64,000 nt of DNA from Brachypterus glaber (taxonomy: Eukaryota > Arthropoda > Insecta > Coleoptera > Kateretidae). The position numbers were made by a program, and so were the translations under genes. Below are positions 57,301 to 64,000 of this stretch, in pieces. The notes under the pieces are model-generated. The model made no database searches. It had not been told where the DNA came from and saw nothing but the letters and a program-made list of their open reading frames with translations. Positions within the stretch are counted from its first letter, which is position 1, and every line of letters begins with the position of its first letter. The DNA lies in contig OY294046.1 of the NCBI GenBank assembly GCA_958510825.1, forward strand, positions 11,014,847-11,078,846. The letters run 5' to 3'.

Positions 57301-60300
57301 CACACAAATTTATAACAAATTATAATTGTTCACGTCCAAAGGATATTTTATATCTTGAACGAAGTACTCGATACGCCGTATAAAAGCAAATGGACGATTT
57401 CAACACGGATTAAAATTTAGAAAAAAACCGCGCAAAAAATTCGCATATCGACTGTTTGCAAATAAAGTAAGCACGCCGTGGTGTTACTTTCTTACCGATA
57501 ATCCAAACGCCGGGTCGCAGTAACCATATGCTGGTGAATGCGAAACGAGCATTAACTGAAAAAATAGACTTTATGTCTCAAACTTAAAGTTAAAATATAC
57601 AATAAAATAATTTTGATTACTTTTTTCCCTTTTTTTTTAATTTATTTTTACTCTAAATTCTTCAAAGGAAAATATTAAAAAATTTGAGAAACATATATCG
57701 TCGGCTTACAAGTAAAAGGCACTAAGTCACTTTTTTTGCAAAAATGGGATTTTAATGGCACTGTAATTATTTTTTTATGATCTATGTATAGGTAAACCGA
57801 ACTAACTTCTAGGTGTACTGCCAAGGGAGTTACCCACTATACAAAACGCACCAACTTGATTTTGATTAAAATTTTATCTGGCAATATGTCACTTAGTGCG
57901 TTTTACTTGTAGATTATTTCAAATGTTTCTGCACTAAGCCACTTTCTAAAAAGAGTTAATTTATGAAAATATGATTGCTTGAATCATTTATATGATACAA
58001 TATCGCGCTATTTATTGTACTGACAAACGCATTCAAATTTTGTTGATGGAATAGAGACAGAACAGAGAAACAGAACTTTACCTGTAAAATGAAAATGCTT
58101 TTTACGTGTACTTTCGATGTGTAGGTAATAATTTAATTTGCATTTGCATTGTATTTTATTTATCATCAGATAATATTTCAAAACTAAATTTAAAGCCTTC
58201 ACACTAAGTTCAAAGTCTCGGTGCATTTCTGAGGGGTGCTTTCCGAACTTGCGGCAAACTTTAGTTTTTGGTTCTTATTATTTATGTAATAACCAACATT
58301 TAAGTTGCTTATTTGGATTTTTTTATAAAAATCTGCACCTGTTTAATTATTTGTCTATATCTCAGCTATTTCTAATTATGTAATAAAAATATTATTATAA
58401 ATCCTTGGTTACTACATAAATATCAAGAATATAAAAAAAACTAAATTTCGCGGCAAGTTCGGAAACCAGCCATTAGAATTGCACCGTGAAGTGTTTTATC
58501 ATTAATACTGATTCATTATAATTATTGACTTTAGGAGATGCTTCTTTGCCAGCACAGCCGATGGCCTCTGAAAACTGTCTTAGTTCTGGCATAATAAGCA
58601 GTTTCATATAACTAATACTAATTAATTATTATTATTAATTTTGGAAACGTTCTTTAAACAATCAAAAAGTCCAAACCCTTCTTTTAAAAATCTAGTTTTT
58701 GAAAATTTATGTAAACATCTTGTTTTCTTCTTTATAGTTATACATTACGTTTAATTAATAGAAGGGTTTTAATTTTAAATAGTTGTTTTTTATATTATTT
58801 TATTGACTTAGTGCTCTTTACTTGTAAGCCGACGTCGTGGGCCTAAGGCACTAAGTCCATGTCTTTTTTTTTAAATTTAGTTGAATTACTTTAATTTTTC
58901 TTTATTTAACTGCAAATGGGACTTTATTATGTCCCCAAACATGTCATTGCAATTTGCGGTAGTTTTGTTCCAAAAACAATCATTACAAAAAGTAAAAAAC
59001 AACAATGAAAGTTAAATTTGTCAATATCTCAAAACCATGTTTTTGGACTTAGTGCTCTTTACTTGTAAGCCGACGATATAAAGTAAGTTGATTTTTCCGG
59101 TTTGGTAGCATAGTGCGGCTGTAGAGAAAAATCCAGACGCGCAGGGCTTAAATTGAATTCAGATTCGGTTTCAGCGGGCGAAAATACATAGGAATATTAT
59201 GGTCCTGTCCTGCGCAGACAACTTTTGCTTTTTTGTGGGCCTGTGTTATCTTTCAATTAATTCCAATACTGCTTATTAAAATGAATTCATTATAATGGGG
59301 TGTGGCGAATCCGTTTATAATAGTTATTTATGGTACTAGTGGGTAAAGTAAGATATTGCCCATGAGAAAATTAACCTGCAAGGCGTCAGCCAAGCAGGTT
59401 AATTTTCGAGAGGGCAATATCGGTTTACCCATGAGTGCCATACAAGGTTTTATCCCATAAATAGCTTAGAAATTCATATTTTTATTAAAAATTTTAATGA
59501 CATTTACAAGAAAATAATTTGACAAGGGACAATTGAGTGGGTAAAATAAATAATTATCCACTCAATAAAGTAAAAGCCACGCGGGGGTTATTATTGAGTT
59601 TATCTATTTAAAATAAAGCTGGTAATTGTCTTATTATCTGTATGTATTGGATAAAATTATTATCTGTTTGCATTACAGCGATTATTTTTTAACGTTTTTA
59701 TCAACCAATCATTTAACAATATTTCTGGCCACGTGTTTATTTCCGTCCAGTCATATTAAAGTTTTACTGGGAATTTTCTACTGTAGAAAATTCTAGTGAG
59801 AATTGCTGTAGCATTTTGTTTTTCAGTATTTCTCTTTTACAACAAGATTTCATACCTAAAACTAATTAATAATTAAATATTATATTATTTATAATTATTG
59901 TTATTACTTTATTGTTTAACAAAATATTCTTTTTAAAATATGTAATTAATAATAAAGTTTTTATAGGTTGAGTTTTATGAAAATGCTTGCAAGCCTAGCC
60001 CAGTACCGCGCTAGTCAGTACTGCAGTAAGTGAGTAAACTATTAACAGAACCATAATTTGCAATTTAAAAATGGACAAAAAAGTTTTAGAGAGGCAATTG
60101 AGAATGGAATTAAATTAACCAAATCAAAGAATATGCCTGTTAAAATATTAAGATAAGTAATAAAACAATTTATTTCATTTTCGATAAAAAAAATATAAAA
60201 GTAGGTTTGACATAGTATAAATCGTTAAAAAATAATCTTCCGAATTACACATGATTCTTCGAATTATCGGGAAAAAATTACAGTTTTCATTCAAATTTGC

Positions 60301-63300
60301 TGCCAAATGAAATAATTACTGCAGGGCGATGCCCCGGTCGTAATTATTTTCAGACAGCAAATTTTCATGAAAACAGCGAATTTTTCCCGCATAATTCTCA
60401 GCCTCGTGTAATTATATATGAAAATCATATTTTTATAACAGCGTTCGAACAAAAACTAATTTAAACGAGTATGGAAACGAATAACACAATATGTGATTTA
60501 TTTCCATACTCAATAACATTTTTTTTAGAACGCTGTTATAAAAATGTGATTTTCTCATATTATGCCTCATCTACGTGTGGGAAAAACGTACAGAGCGGTC
60601 AAAAAGTCACCCCCCCCTCTTAACTTTTGAACCAGTTGAGATATCGACTTCAAATTTGGAACTTTTAATTAAGACAACTTAAACTATCTTTTAGCATATA
60701 TTTAATACTTTCAGCTCTTAAAATGTGGGCAAGGGGGCACATTTTTTTAAATAGAAAGGGGGTCGTGTAATACATCATTTTAAAGCTTATAAAATTCTCC
60801 ATTAACTCCATATTTTTAAATAAAAAAAAAAAAATTGGGTTTAAAATGGGGTTGAAAATGGGTATTAATGTCAAAATTCCTCTAAAAAAAAATAATTTTT
60901 TAAAAATGCCTAATTTCATCATAAAAAAATGTTAATTATACTTTCAAACTAATTTTAGTTGACATAAATAAAAATTTATAAAAAAAAAATATTTTTAAAA
61001 AATTTAAAAATGTTAGTTTAAATAGAGAATTTTATAAGCTTTAAAATGATGTATCACACGACCCCCCTTTCCATTTAAAAAAATGTCCCCCCATGCCTCC
61101 CCCTGCCCACATTTTAAGAGCTGAAAATATCAAATATATGCTAAAAAATAGTTTAAGTTGTCTTATTTAAGAGTTCTAAATTTGAAGTCGATATCTCAAC
61201 TCGTTCAAAAGTTAAAAGGGGGAGGGGGGGGGGTGACTTTTGGACCGCACTGTATAATGAATCACATGTGACTCATAGGCCAGTCAACACATTAACTTAC
61301 CTCCACTATCTCTAACTACAAACAGTGCAAAATTGTTAGGGTCACTATCCACCTTGTACTTTTCCAGCATCAGATTGACCACTTCCTGCGTGTTGACTAG
61401 CGAAGTGACCCAAACGGACATCTGACTCCCGTGGGGCGGGGTGAAAAAGCTCGTTTCCCGGTCGTAGAAATGGCCGTTAATCGAACACCTACGCTTTACT
61501 TTACTCCTAGACAGTCTTTTTCCTGGTCTCCTTCTTATTGCTGTAGAACCTATAAAAAACAAGTCGTGAATATAGGGTTTCTCAGAACTAAAGCACTTAC
61601 ATTAAAATAGGGATTCTACATAAAAAAAAATATGAAAAAAAGTTGGTATAAATAAATATGTTCAAAAACGGGTTGTAAGAAAGCTACGTCCCTTCGAAAG
61701 TGGCCCCAAAATTTTGGTTTTTAATTACTCAAGAACCCTTTAAGATATAGAAAATAGGTTTGCATGTGACCTTATCATAGGATGTATTTTTATTTTCATA
61801 TTTTGAACAGAGGCGTGTGAAACAGGAAGAACAAGAGTACCTTTTTTATGTATTTTTACCTAAAAAAATCATATTCTAAAATTTAATTTGCAAAAAAGAT
61901 ACGCAGAAAAAATTTTGGGATAAAAAAGTAAAAATTCCTCTCGTTTTTCACGCCCCTGTTCAAAATACGTACATGAAATACGATGATAGATTTATCAAGT
62001 TTAAATAACATGCAAAACCTAGTTTCTATATCTCAAAGGGTTCTTGAGTAAAAATCGATTTTTTTTAAGCCCCTTTGAAAGGGCGCAGCTCACTTACAAC
62101 CTCTTTTTGAACATATATTTATAGGAACATTTTTCATATTTTTTTTATGTAGAATCACTCTTTGAAAGGAAGTGAGTTAGTATAAGCACGAAAAAAGTTT
62201 TTTTATTAGGTACCTAAAATTTTTGATTAAATCAAATTTGATTAGCATTTGCAAATGTTACAGAAAATGCCCAAAAAGTTTATGTCAATTTACGCTGTTG
62301 TGATTTAAAGTATTGCTTTCTCATTTTGAAAATTTTCAAACTTTTGGGAGTCTTGTATTCTTGCAAAAATTTTCAATTTTTTTGCGTATTTTTGCGTTTT
62401 GTGATGTTTTATGTCGATATAAATCAATTTCAAGCAAAAAAAAATGTCGGTAACGATAACTTAAAAACGCTTTAAGCTGGAGACTTGAAATCTGGCATAC
62501 AGGAATTTTACCAAAAGTTCTAACTAGTTTTTCTAACTCCATCCCCTAAGAGGCGGGGGTAGTTTTCGCGAAAACTGGTATATTTTTCAGTTTGCTAAAA
62601 GTGAATCCGATAATAAAAAATCCATTTGACGCGCGGAGGTGAAAATGGGAAAGCTCTTTTCTGGGCAGTGTATTTTTTTTACTGTAGATACCGCAGAAAA
62701 AGAAAATAATATGGTTTTGTAGAGAATGAAATTTTTTTCGTCCGATGTCCCGTTTAGGAGCTACTAGTAAATACTAGATGGCCGCCATTTTTCAAAGATG
62801 GCGGCTAGAGCACAGGAGGTAGAGGTGCAGAGTCTTGTAAATAATTCTGTCCCTTACAAGTTTCATTGGAAATGCTTTGGGATAATTTTACTTAAAATAT
62901 AAAATTATTAGGAAACTAAACTTTTAAGAAAGGTGTGCTTGGATCTTTATTATGCCTAAATATCACATAATTCTATCACCTATAAAGGCCTTAAGAGAGA
63001 GAGATAGCAGCTATATATCGAGAATGCGAAATATAGGCAACCAACATGAATATTTCGACATTTTGATACCCTGGTCGCGTAAATTTAAAATTATAACCTA
63101 TCTTATATCGTCTATTTCAAGCTATTGGTCTATAAACAACACTTATATAATTATAAAAATGCGAAAATGTCTTAAAAGAACAAAGCACAAATGAAGAAAA
63201 TTTATAGAAAAACGTAAAAACTCGAAAAAATATTCCACAAACGTAAACAAAACTTTTGTCCAGACAGCGTTGCCGCTTGTTGAGAGAAAAACATGAGATC

Positions 63301-63568
63301 TGGAAAATTGGCAGAGTATCAAAATGGCGATTTTCTATCGCCTAAAAATTGTGCGCCAAAAGCTGCGCAGATAGGTAAATTCCGTTATAGGGATTTAAGT
63401 TATGTGCTAAATATCTTACCTTGTTTTCTCCTGATGACTACCTCTTCGTCATTCACCTGCTCCGATTTAATCGAAATGTCATTCGTATAGCTAGAAAGTG
63501 TCGATCTATCGAATTCAGGTGACTGCAAATCTCTCACCCTGCCCAAACAGTCCGGCCCTGACATGGAC
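48283..63568 (-). CDS. Rassf: Rassf (Ras-association domain family), 3' part of gene, four exons
   Basis: Join complement(63420-63568, 61301-61549, 49793-50012, 48283-48337); phases match at every junction, giving 223 residues up to TAG at 48283. An N-terminal linker (SMSGPDCLGRVRDLQSPEFD...) and basic stretch (RRRPGKRLSRSKVKRR) precede the RA domain. The RA domain runs from GHFYDRETSFFTPPHGS through 'EVVNLMLEKYKVDSDPNNFA' and 'DSGEQRRLKDDEYPLLVRVL'. It ends in a SARAH helix (SEVAQFLNLSLVECRAIIDQ, then EVARLKEKYLEMKRRIMLQM). This RA-SARAH order is that of RASSF1-6 and insect Rassf, an adaptor that binds the Hippo kinase through SARAH. The LIM or other N-terminal exons would lie beyond base 64000. 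Confidence 0.92.
48338..49792 (-). other. Rassf last intron
   Basis: This 1.45 kb stretch has no recognised transposon. An imperfect nested hairpin is at 49552-49600 (AAGAATCCATC..GTGCACAGTAACTGTGCAC..GATGGATTCTT). The small + strand frame at 49508-49783 has no recognisable domain. Confidence 0.6.
49793..50012 (-). CDS. Rassf: Rassf exon, end of RA domain and start of SARAH
   Basis: The acceptor TTTCTAG lies above 50012. The exon encodes QRRLKDDEYPLLVRVLLGPH, then EDVVKLYLMDGHNTPEVSSE, VAQFLNLSLVECRAIIDQYY and SQEEKEVARLKE. The donor GTAAGT begins at 49792. It is GC-richer than its surroundings, as expected for host coding sequence here. Confidence 0.93.
51150..51694 (-). repeat. 3' LTR of the retrotransposon
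   Basis: Identical by eye to 57036-57580. On the coding (minus) strand it starts TGAGACATAAAGTC and ends TATTTTGCCACA. A minus-strand AATAAA (within CCAATAAAAGCC, near 51228) is a candidate poly(A) signal. Confidence 0.93.
51745..54906 (-). CDS. pol: retrotransposon Pol: protease, reverse transcriptase, RNase H, integrase
   Basis: Positions count from the in-frame GTG at 54906; the frame is open further upstream to about 55053. The protease motif LIDTGSTVC is at 20-28, the RT catalytic YVDD at about 367-370, the RNase H motif 'QADASDIGLGAEL' near 513, and the zinc-binding HHCC region 'H...GGHFG...C.IC' at about 725-765. The integrase triad is D790 (AIDLYG), D849 (LTDHGTQF) and E884 (NNSERTMREL), with the canonical 35-residue D-E spacing. 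All key residues are present and no stop interrupts about 1050 codons, so the protein may be functional. It is probably made as a Gag-Pol fusion by -1 frameshifting. Confidence 0.95.
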   Translation of the reverse strand: MDVRCPVVNITIGDFSFPCLIDTGSTVCCLAQNVWEQITAADPAIPIFPVTGVKVSGAFKSRNRKVSHQVQLNFKFNSHAFQFEFLYVPDLVYPVLIGSDFLRTFSASIDFKQKCIFLKHGSKIVQVSEMQTLHELEPLASLRAKIINQCKDNLILNLSAHSHDENFSSVMNNVSLNSKDKLMFLTLLQKNKNLFSNIPGRVTVYEHKITLQDDTPFFQKPYPIPVAHRDAVQKQINLMEQWGIIERSETAYSSPLCTSVKRDGSVRVCLDARRLNLVMYADCEMPRSLDDIFKGLKKPVFMSTLDLTHSYWQIPLRKEDRRFTGFLHGTKSYVFKVLPFGLKTAVGSFTRCMDQILGKFRDFVKIYVDDILIVSSTFEEHLEHLNLVFKRLSEVGFTLRLDKCRFFQEEVNFLGYTLNSTGIRPDKSRTEAIENFAVPQNIKQLRGFLGLCNFDRSFCKNFSSVSEPLFLLLRKSTKWFWGEAQQQAFSELKLLLRDSILLYHPNFDLGLFIQADASDIGLGAELFQLVEGEKRVVARISRLLLSRERLYTISEKECLAIVYALAKWRTLLIGRHFTIYSDHKALSYLHTCRLLTPRISRWALAIQEYDFTIEYVPGKYNIVPDILSRFPNCRFPTPNDRCFNISAITRTLPEDISRELLNISEHQKNDQKLNLIRSKVQTDANTQSRFALHNDILWMRRDGDSVYRLCIPKHLVPQCITSYHVVGGHFGVYKTWCSLKNDLWWQNMHSDVKKVVRSCDICQKAKASLLPKPSAHAIVPQGPNDLLAIDLYGALPMSRGGVTYLCVVVDVFTKYVTLYPLKKATTPAILNHLKGYFDKFGTPNRILTDHGTQFTSDLWVDTLKSLNIKNVHCSVRHACANNSERTMRELGRLFRTYCHAKHTRWSLEVERISELLNNVVHESSGFSPYELQFGKPPPSLLPKGLQLETPVQSDAHVRLFLAKESLESRAARRMVNNPGRPYYQFQPNDLVLLKSNPVSSALQKQTKKFLLLFEGPYRIKKQISCATFILRHPDTDEERGMFHASHLKRYFSS
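55032..57092 (-). CDS. gag: retrotransposon Gag
   Basis: The frame is open from 57092, but its first codons lie inside the 5' LTR. The likelier start is the ATG of MGLQRSPKSEGRMITRQ near 56996. The N-terminal third is charged and disordered. The middle (about residues 190-440 from 57092) has many degenerate copies of NRVV(P/H/Q) in Asn-rich sequence. The C-terminal part (DDTLHPIEFIRLLENAVHTY onward to ADHFNT) looks like a retrotransposon capsid domain. I see no CCHC zinc knuckle; the basic, Asn-rich C-terminus may take over nucleic-acid binding (inference). Confidence 0.88.
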   Translation of the reverse strand: MFLQIPAPTTPPALRYFATSVTPQRGAEEKNNEMGLQRSPKSEGRMITRQAAKQPKSGQQPGLEDAESTPSSSREVQNQLSRPSESDETIILQENTGATRRNPGQGLPRFPSPPSTAPTSPNSEVHVDKGRRFPYTFSHNSTERDKERLLEVNTEDIVKRHSLDNFYNRTKNVEMQFGQNNRTLPNTDTTNRNRVVRQTGNSSNFLLDRAFPENNSRNENRNTFSENLNRDLNNLNLYTSLATNNPGMSSKNKVVTQNYSTHDNRVVHPILNFPQENTVKPYDLTDNRVAQQQHFFNSDFSYFNRVPPPNLNIPQGDTYPNSVYEYRVEQQVNIPHNNNRVVPHIFPNVNTTTHFDSNNGVVPQNNILPDINSVPYVNPNNRVVPHIFPNVNTMTHCDRNNRVVQQNNNFANNNRVVPPQQNPINFGSQMPVNNILQHGNDFANKRVVPQFSASNVLVESNKVLPEFRDDDTLHPIEFIRLLENAVHTYGINFNIFPTWCQNLFKDKAKYWADAVLYSFADFNNFKSAFIKHFWNSTRQIQIKLELEAGRYHVSSGSYIDHFLLNVSKAKFLQPPYPEQDLIAIIARHYSPTISASLIGVGNITEASDRLRLADHFNTSANFENNTRRFVNRNDNTNFSPRDKWDKQNKGNTANTNNNNFEKKSGNYRVSAISEVYEEENEGNSEN
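55044..55050 (-). promoter_or_regulatory. -1 ribosomal frameshift heptamer GGGAAAC
   Basis: In the gag frame the codons read GAG GGA AAC, so the heptamer G GGA AAC has the X XXY YYZ form. It lies after the pol-frame TGA and before the gag TAA (55032-55034), exactly inside the overlap. About 15 nt downstream, CCCCTCGTG...CACGGGG (minus strand, 55000-55028) can form a stem. Confidence 0.75.
57036..57580 (-). repeat. 5' LTR of the retrotransposon
   Basis: Same length and sequence as 51150-51694. Immediately downstream on the coding strand (57035 down) the primer-binding region reads TCTGTGACGCCACAACGTGG; I could not match it to a specific tRNA. Confidence 0.93.
59317..59592 (+). mobile_element. 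MITE with GTGGGTAAA/TTTACCC repeats, copy 2
   Basis: It is highly similar to 7852-8096 and has the complete central hairpin (GATATTGCCCATGAGAAAAT / AATTTTCGAGAGGGCAATATC, loop AAGGCGTCAGCCAAG). It lies just outside the CACAGGC element. Confidence 0.78.
60196..60560. repeat. palindromic region
   Basis: ATAACAGCGTTCGAACAAAA + CTAATT is mirrored around 60525-60545 (TTTTTTTAGAACGCTGTTAT). AATTTGCTGCCAAATGAAAT + AATTACTGC pairs with TAATTATTTTCAGACAGCAA + ATT. It probably comprises two small foldbacks side by side. Confidence 0.55.
60589..61254. mobile_element. TACAGTGC-ended foldback element, copy 2
   Basis: TACAGAGCGGTCAAAAAGTC + ACCCCCCCC is mirrored by GGGGGGTGACTTTTGGACCG + CACTGTA. GTTGAGATATCGACTTCAAA and its inverse TTTGAAGTCGATATCTCAAC extend the arms. 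It is related to 30521-31155. Confidence 0.82.
61301..61549 (-). CDS. Rassf: Rassf exon, basic linker and start of RA domain
   Basis: The acceptor TTTTTTATAG lies above 61549. The exon encodes STAIRRRPGKRLSRSKVKRR, then CSINGHFYDRETSFFTPPHG and SQMSVWVTSLVNTQEVVNLM, ending RDSG plus G before the donor GTAAGT (61300 down). HFY...TS.FTP..GS is the RASSF-type start of the RA domain. Confidence 0.93.
61550..63419 (-). other. Rassf intron
   Basis: It contains a degraded palindromic element (about 61590-62175) and a single unit of the GC-rich minisatellite repeat (62380-62600). 62600-63419 has no recognised feature; the frame at 62952-63194 has no coding character. Confidence 0.6.
61590..62175. 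mobile_element. degraded member of the palindromic superfamily
   Basis: TTAAAATAGGGATTCTACAT + AAAAAAAAATATGAAAAAAAGTTGG and the inverse TTTTTCATATTTTTTTTATG + TAGAATCACTC. The core CGTTTTTCACGCCCCTGTTC is shared with 40775-41925. Confidence 0.65.
63420..63568 (-). CDS. Rassf: Rassf exon, linker upstream of RA domain
   Basis: The acceptor GTATTTGTATTTAG lies above 63568. It encodes SMSGPDCLGRVRDLQSPEFD, then RSTLSSYTNDISIKSEQVND and EEVVIRRKQ plus G, with donor GTAAGA below 63420. The Ser-rich acidic linker contains IKSEQ, a sumoylation-like match (inference). Confidence 0.85.
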
Positions 63569-63597
63569 CTAAATACAAATACAATAAGTTAATTATA

Positions 63598-64000
63598 GAT
63601 AGATAGATAGATAGATAGATATCTTTATTGTCCTTGGCTATTTTACAATAGATAGACTCGTCATTAAAATATAATATTGAGACTTAAAACTATATCACAA
63701 ACATATTATTCGTATATAAAAAAAAAAATAATAATAAAATATTTACATGCATACATAAATAAAAACACAAAAAAAAATAAACGAACGATCTTATGAAAGC
63801 GATATATTTATAACTCAAACCAGGGTAGACATATAGTTTTCGAACTCTTCGAAAGAATAAAACGTTTGTGAGAGCAATAATTTTTTAATATTTTTTTTAA
63901 AAATGTTAATAGATGTGGCTTCTTTAATGGAATTGGGTAAAATATTGAAATAGTGGTATCCTGCATAGGCAGGAGATTTTTTAAACATAGATAATCTAAA
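63598..64000 (-). mobile_element. LINE 3' part (continues past the window)
   Basis: The minus strand encodes FRLSMFKKSPAYAGYHYFNI, then LPNSIKEATSINIFKKNIKK and LLLSQTFYSFEEFENYMSTL + V-stop (stop at 63815-63817). This is the common C-terminal block of LINE reverse-transcriptase proteins ('YFN.LP..IK......FK...K'). It ends in a (TATC)n tail at 63598-63620. Same strand as Rassf. Confidence 0.8.

Larger units (their letters stand above)
51150..57580 (-). mobile_element. complete Ty3/gypsy-type LTR retrotransposon, young insertion
   Basis: Two 545-bp LTRs in direct orientation start and end TG..CA and appear identical over their whole length. The host duplication AACT is at 51146-51149 and 57581-57584. 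On the minus strand: 5' LTR, gag (57092/56996 to 55032), pol in the -1 frame (to 51745), a purine tract (GATCGGGGGGGGTGA next to 51695) and the 3' LTR. Both ORFs are intact and there is no envelope gene. Pol order protease, RT, RNase H, integrase defines the Ty3/gypsy group. Confidence 0.95.
50726..59245. mobile_element. CACAGGC-ended TIR element interrupted by an LTR retrotransposon
   Basis: CACAGGCCCACGAAAAAACA at the left and TTTTTTGTGGGCCTGTG at the right begin inverted arms of about 180 bp with moderate similarity (TCTGGATTTTT.TCTACAGCC, GCACTATGC.ACCAAAC, ATTCCTATGTATTTT). Without the nested retrotransposon it would be about 2.1 kb. Repeated, mostly inverted motifs GACTTAGTGCTCTTTACTTG + TAAGCCGACG (57699, 58803, 59044) fill the right half. 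No clear ORF remains. Confidence 0.72.
50013..61300 (-). other. 11.3 kb Rassf intron splitting the RA domain
   Basis: Most of it is mobile DNA: the CACAGGC-ended element 50726-59245 containing the LTR retrotransposon 51150-57580, the MITE 59317-59592, and foldbacks at about 60196-60560 and 60589-61254. 50013-50470 shows no feature. 50470-50660 holds an inverted/direct repeat around ACAATATTTACTTGGCCGGG and GAAAGTGTAGCAC. Confidence 0.75.

Noticed and set aside
62952..63194. 80-codon ORF in a Rassf intron as a gene
   Set aside because: AT-rich, no recognisable motif, no splice or promoter context; chance open frame.

Overview
The window is a piece of a nuclear genome from an insect, most likely a beetle; the order is inferred from gene content and repeat style, not shown by a marker. 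It is AT-rich, its introns have GT..AG ends, and it is heavily loaded with transposable elements. Three host genes can be reconstructed by joining exons in phase.

Bases 1-31665 (+ strand) hold the 3' part of the beta-heavy spectrin gene (karst, kst). Ten exons join without a frame break into about 2829 residues: roughly 23 spectrin-repeat lengths, a basic helix, a PH domain and a serine-rich tail. The 5' part (actin-binding domain, first repeats) lies outside the window. Bases 42101-43490 (- strand) hold a two-exon gene for a 93-residue mitochondrial inner-membrane protein of the COX7B / deltamethrin-resistance (prag01) type. Bases 48283-63568 (- strand) hold the 3' part of a Rassf gene: four exons encoding a Ras-association domain and a C-terminal SARAH helix. 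It continues upstream beyond the right edge. kst and Rassf converge, with the small mitochondrial gene between them.

Almost everything else is mobile DNA. The kst introns contain a higher-order tandem repeat that copies its own 3' splice-site region, Harbinger-like MITEs with TAA target duplications, a tRNA-derived SINE, a tRNA-like cloverleaf inside nested palindromes, a broken 2.9 kb DNA transposon, two 5'-truncated LINE tails and several long foldback elements. The kst-COX7B interval (31.7-42.0 kb) and the COX7B-Rassf interval (43.5-48.3 kb) are MITE fields with no credible host ORF. The 11.3 kb Rassf intron that splits the RA domain carries a complete Ty3/gypsy-type LTR retrotransposon (51150-57580). 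Its two 545-bp LTRs look identical, it has a 4-bp target duplication, and a canonical -1 slippery heptamer sits in the gag-pol overlap. The retrotransposon is itself nested in an older terminal-inverted-repeat element.

I found no complete new enzymatic system. The most notable structures are the splice-acceptor-bearing satellite, the very young LTR element with an NRVV-repeat Gag, the hAT-like MITE trio with clear 8-bp duplications, a LINE insertion whose uninterrupted paralogue is also in the window, and a set of long intronic palindromes that would form double-stranded RNA if transcribed with the host genes. Splice junctions were placed by eye from phase, GT/AG signals and protein continuity; no alignment or transcript evidence was available.
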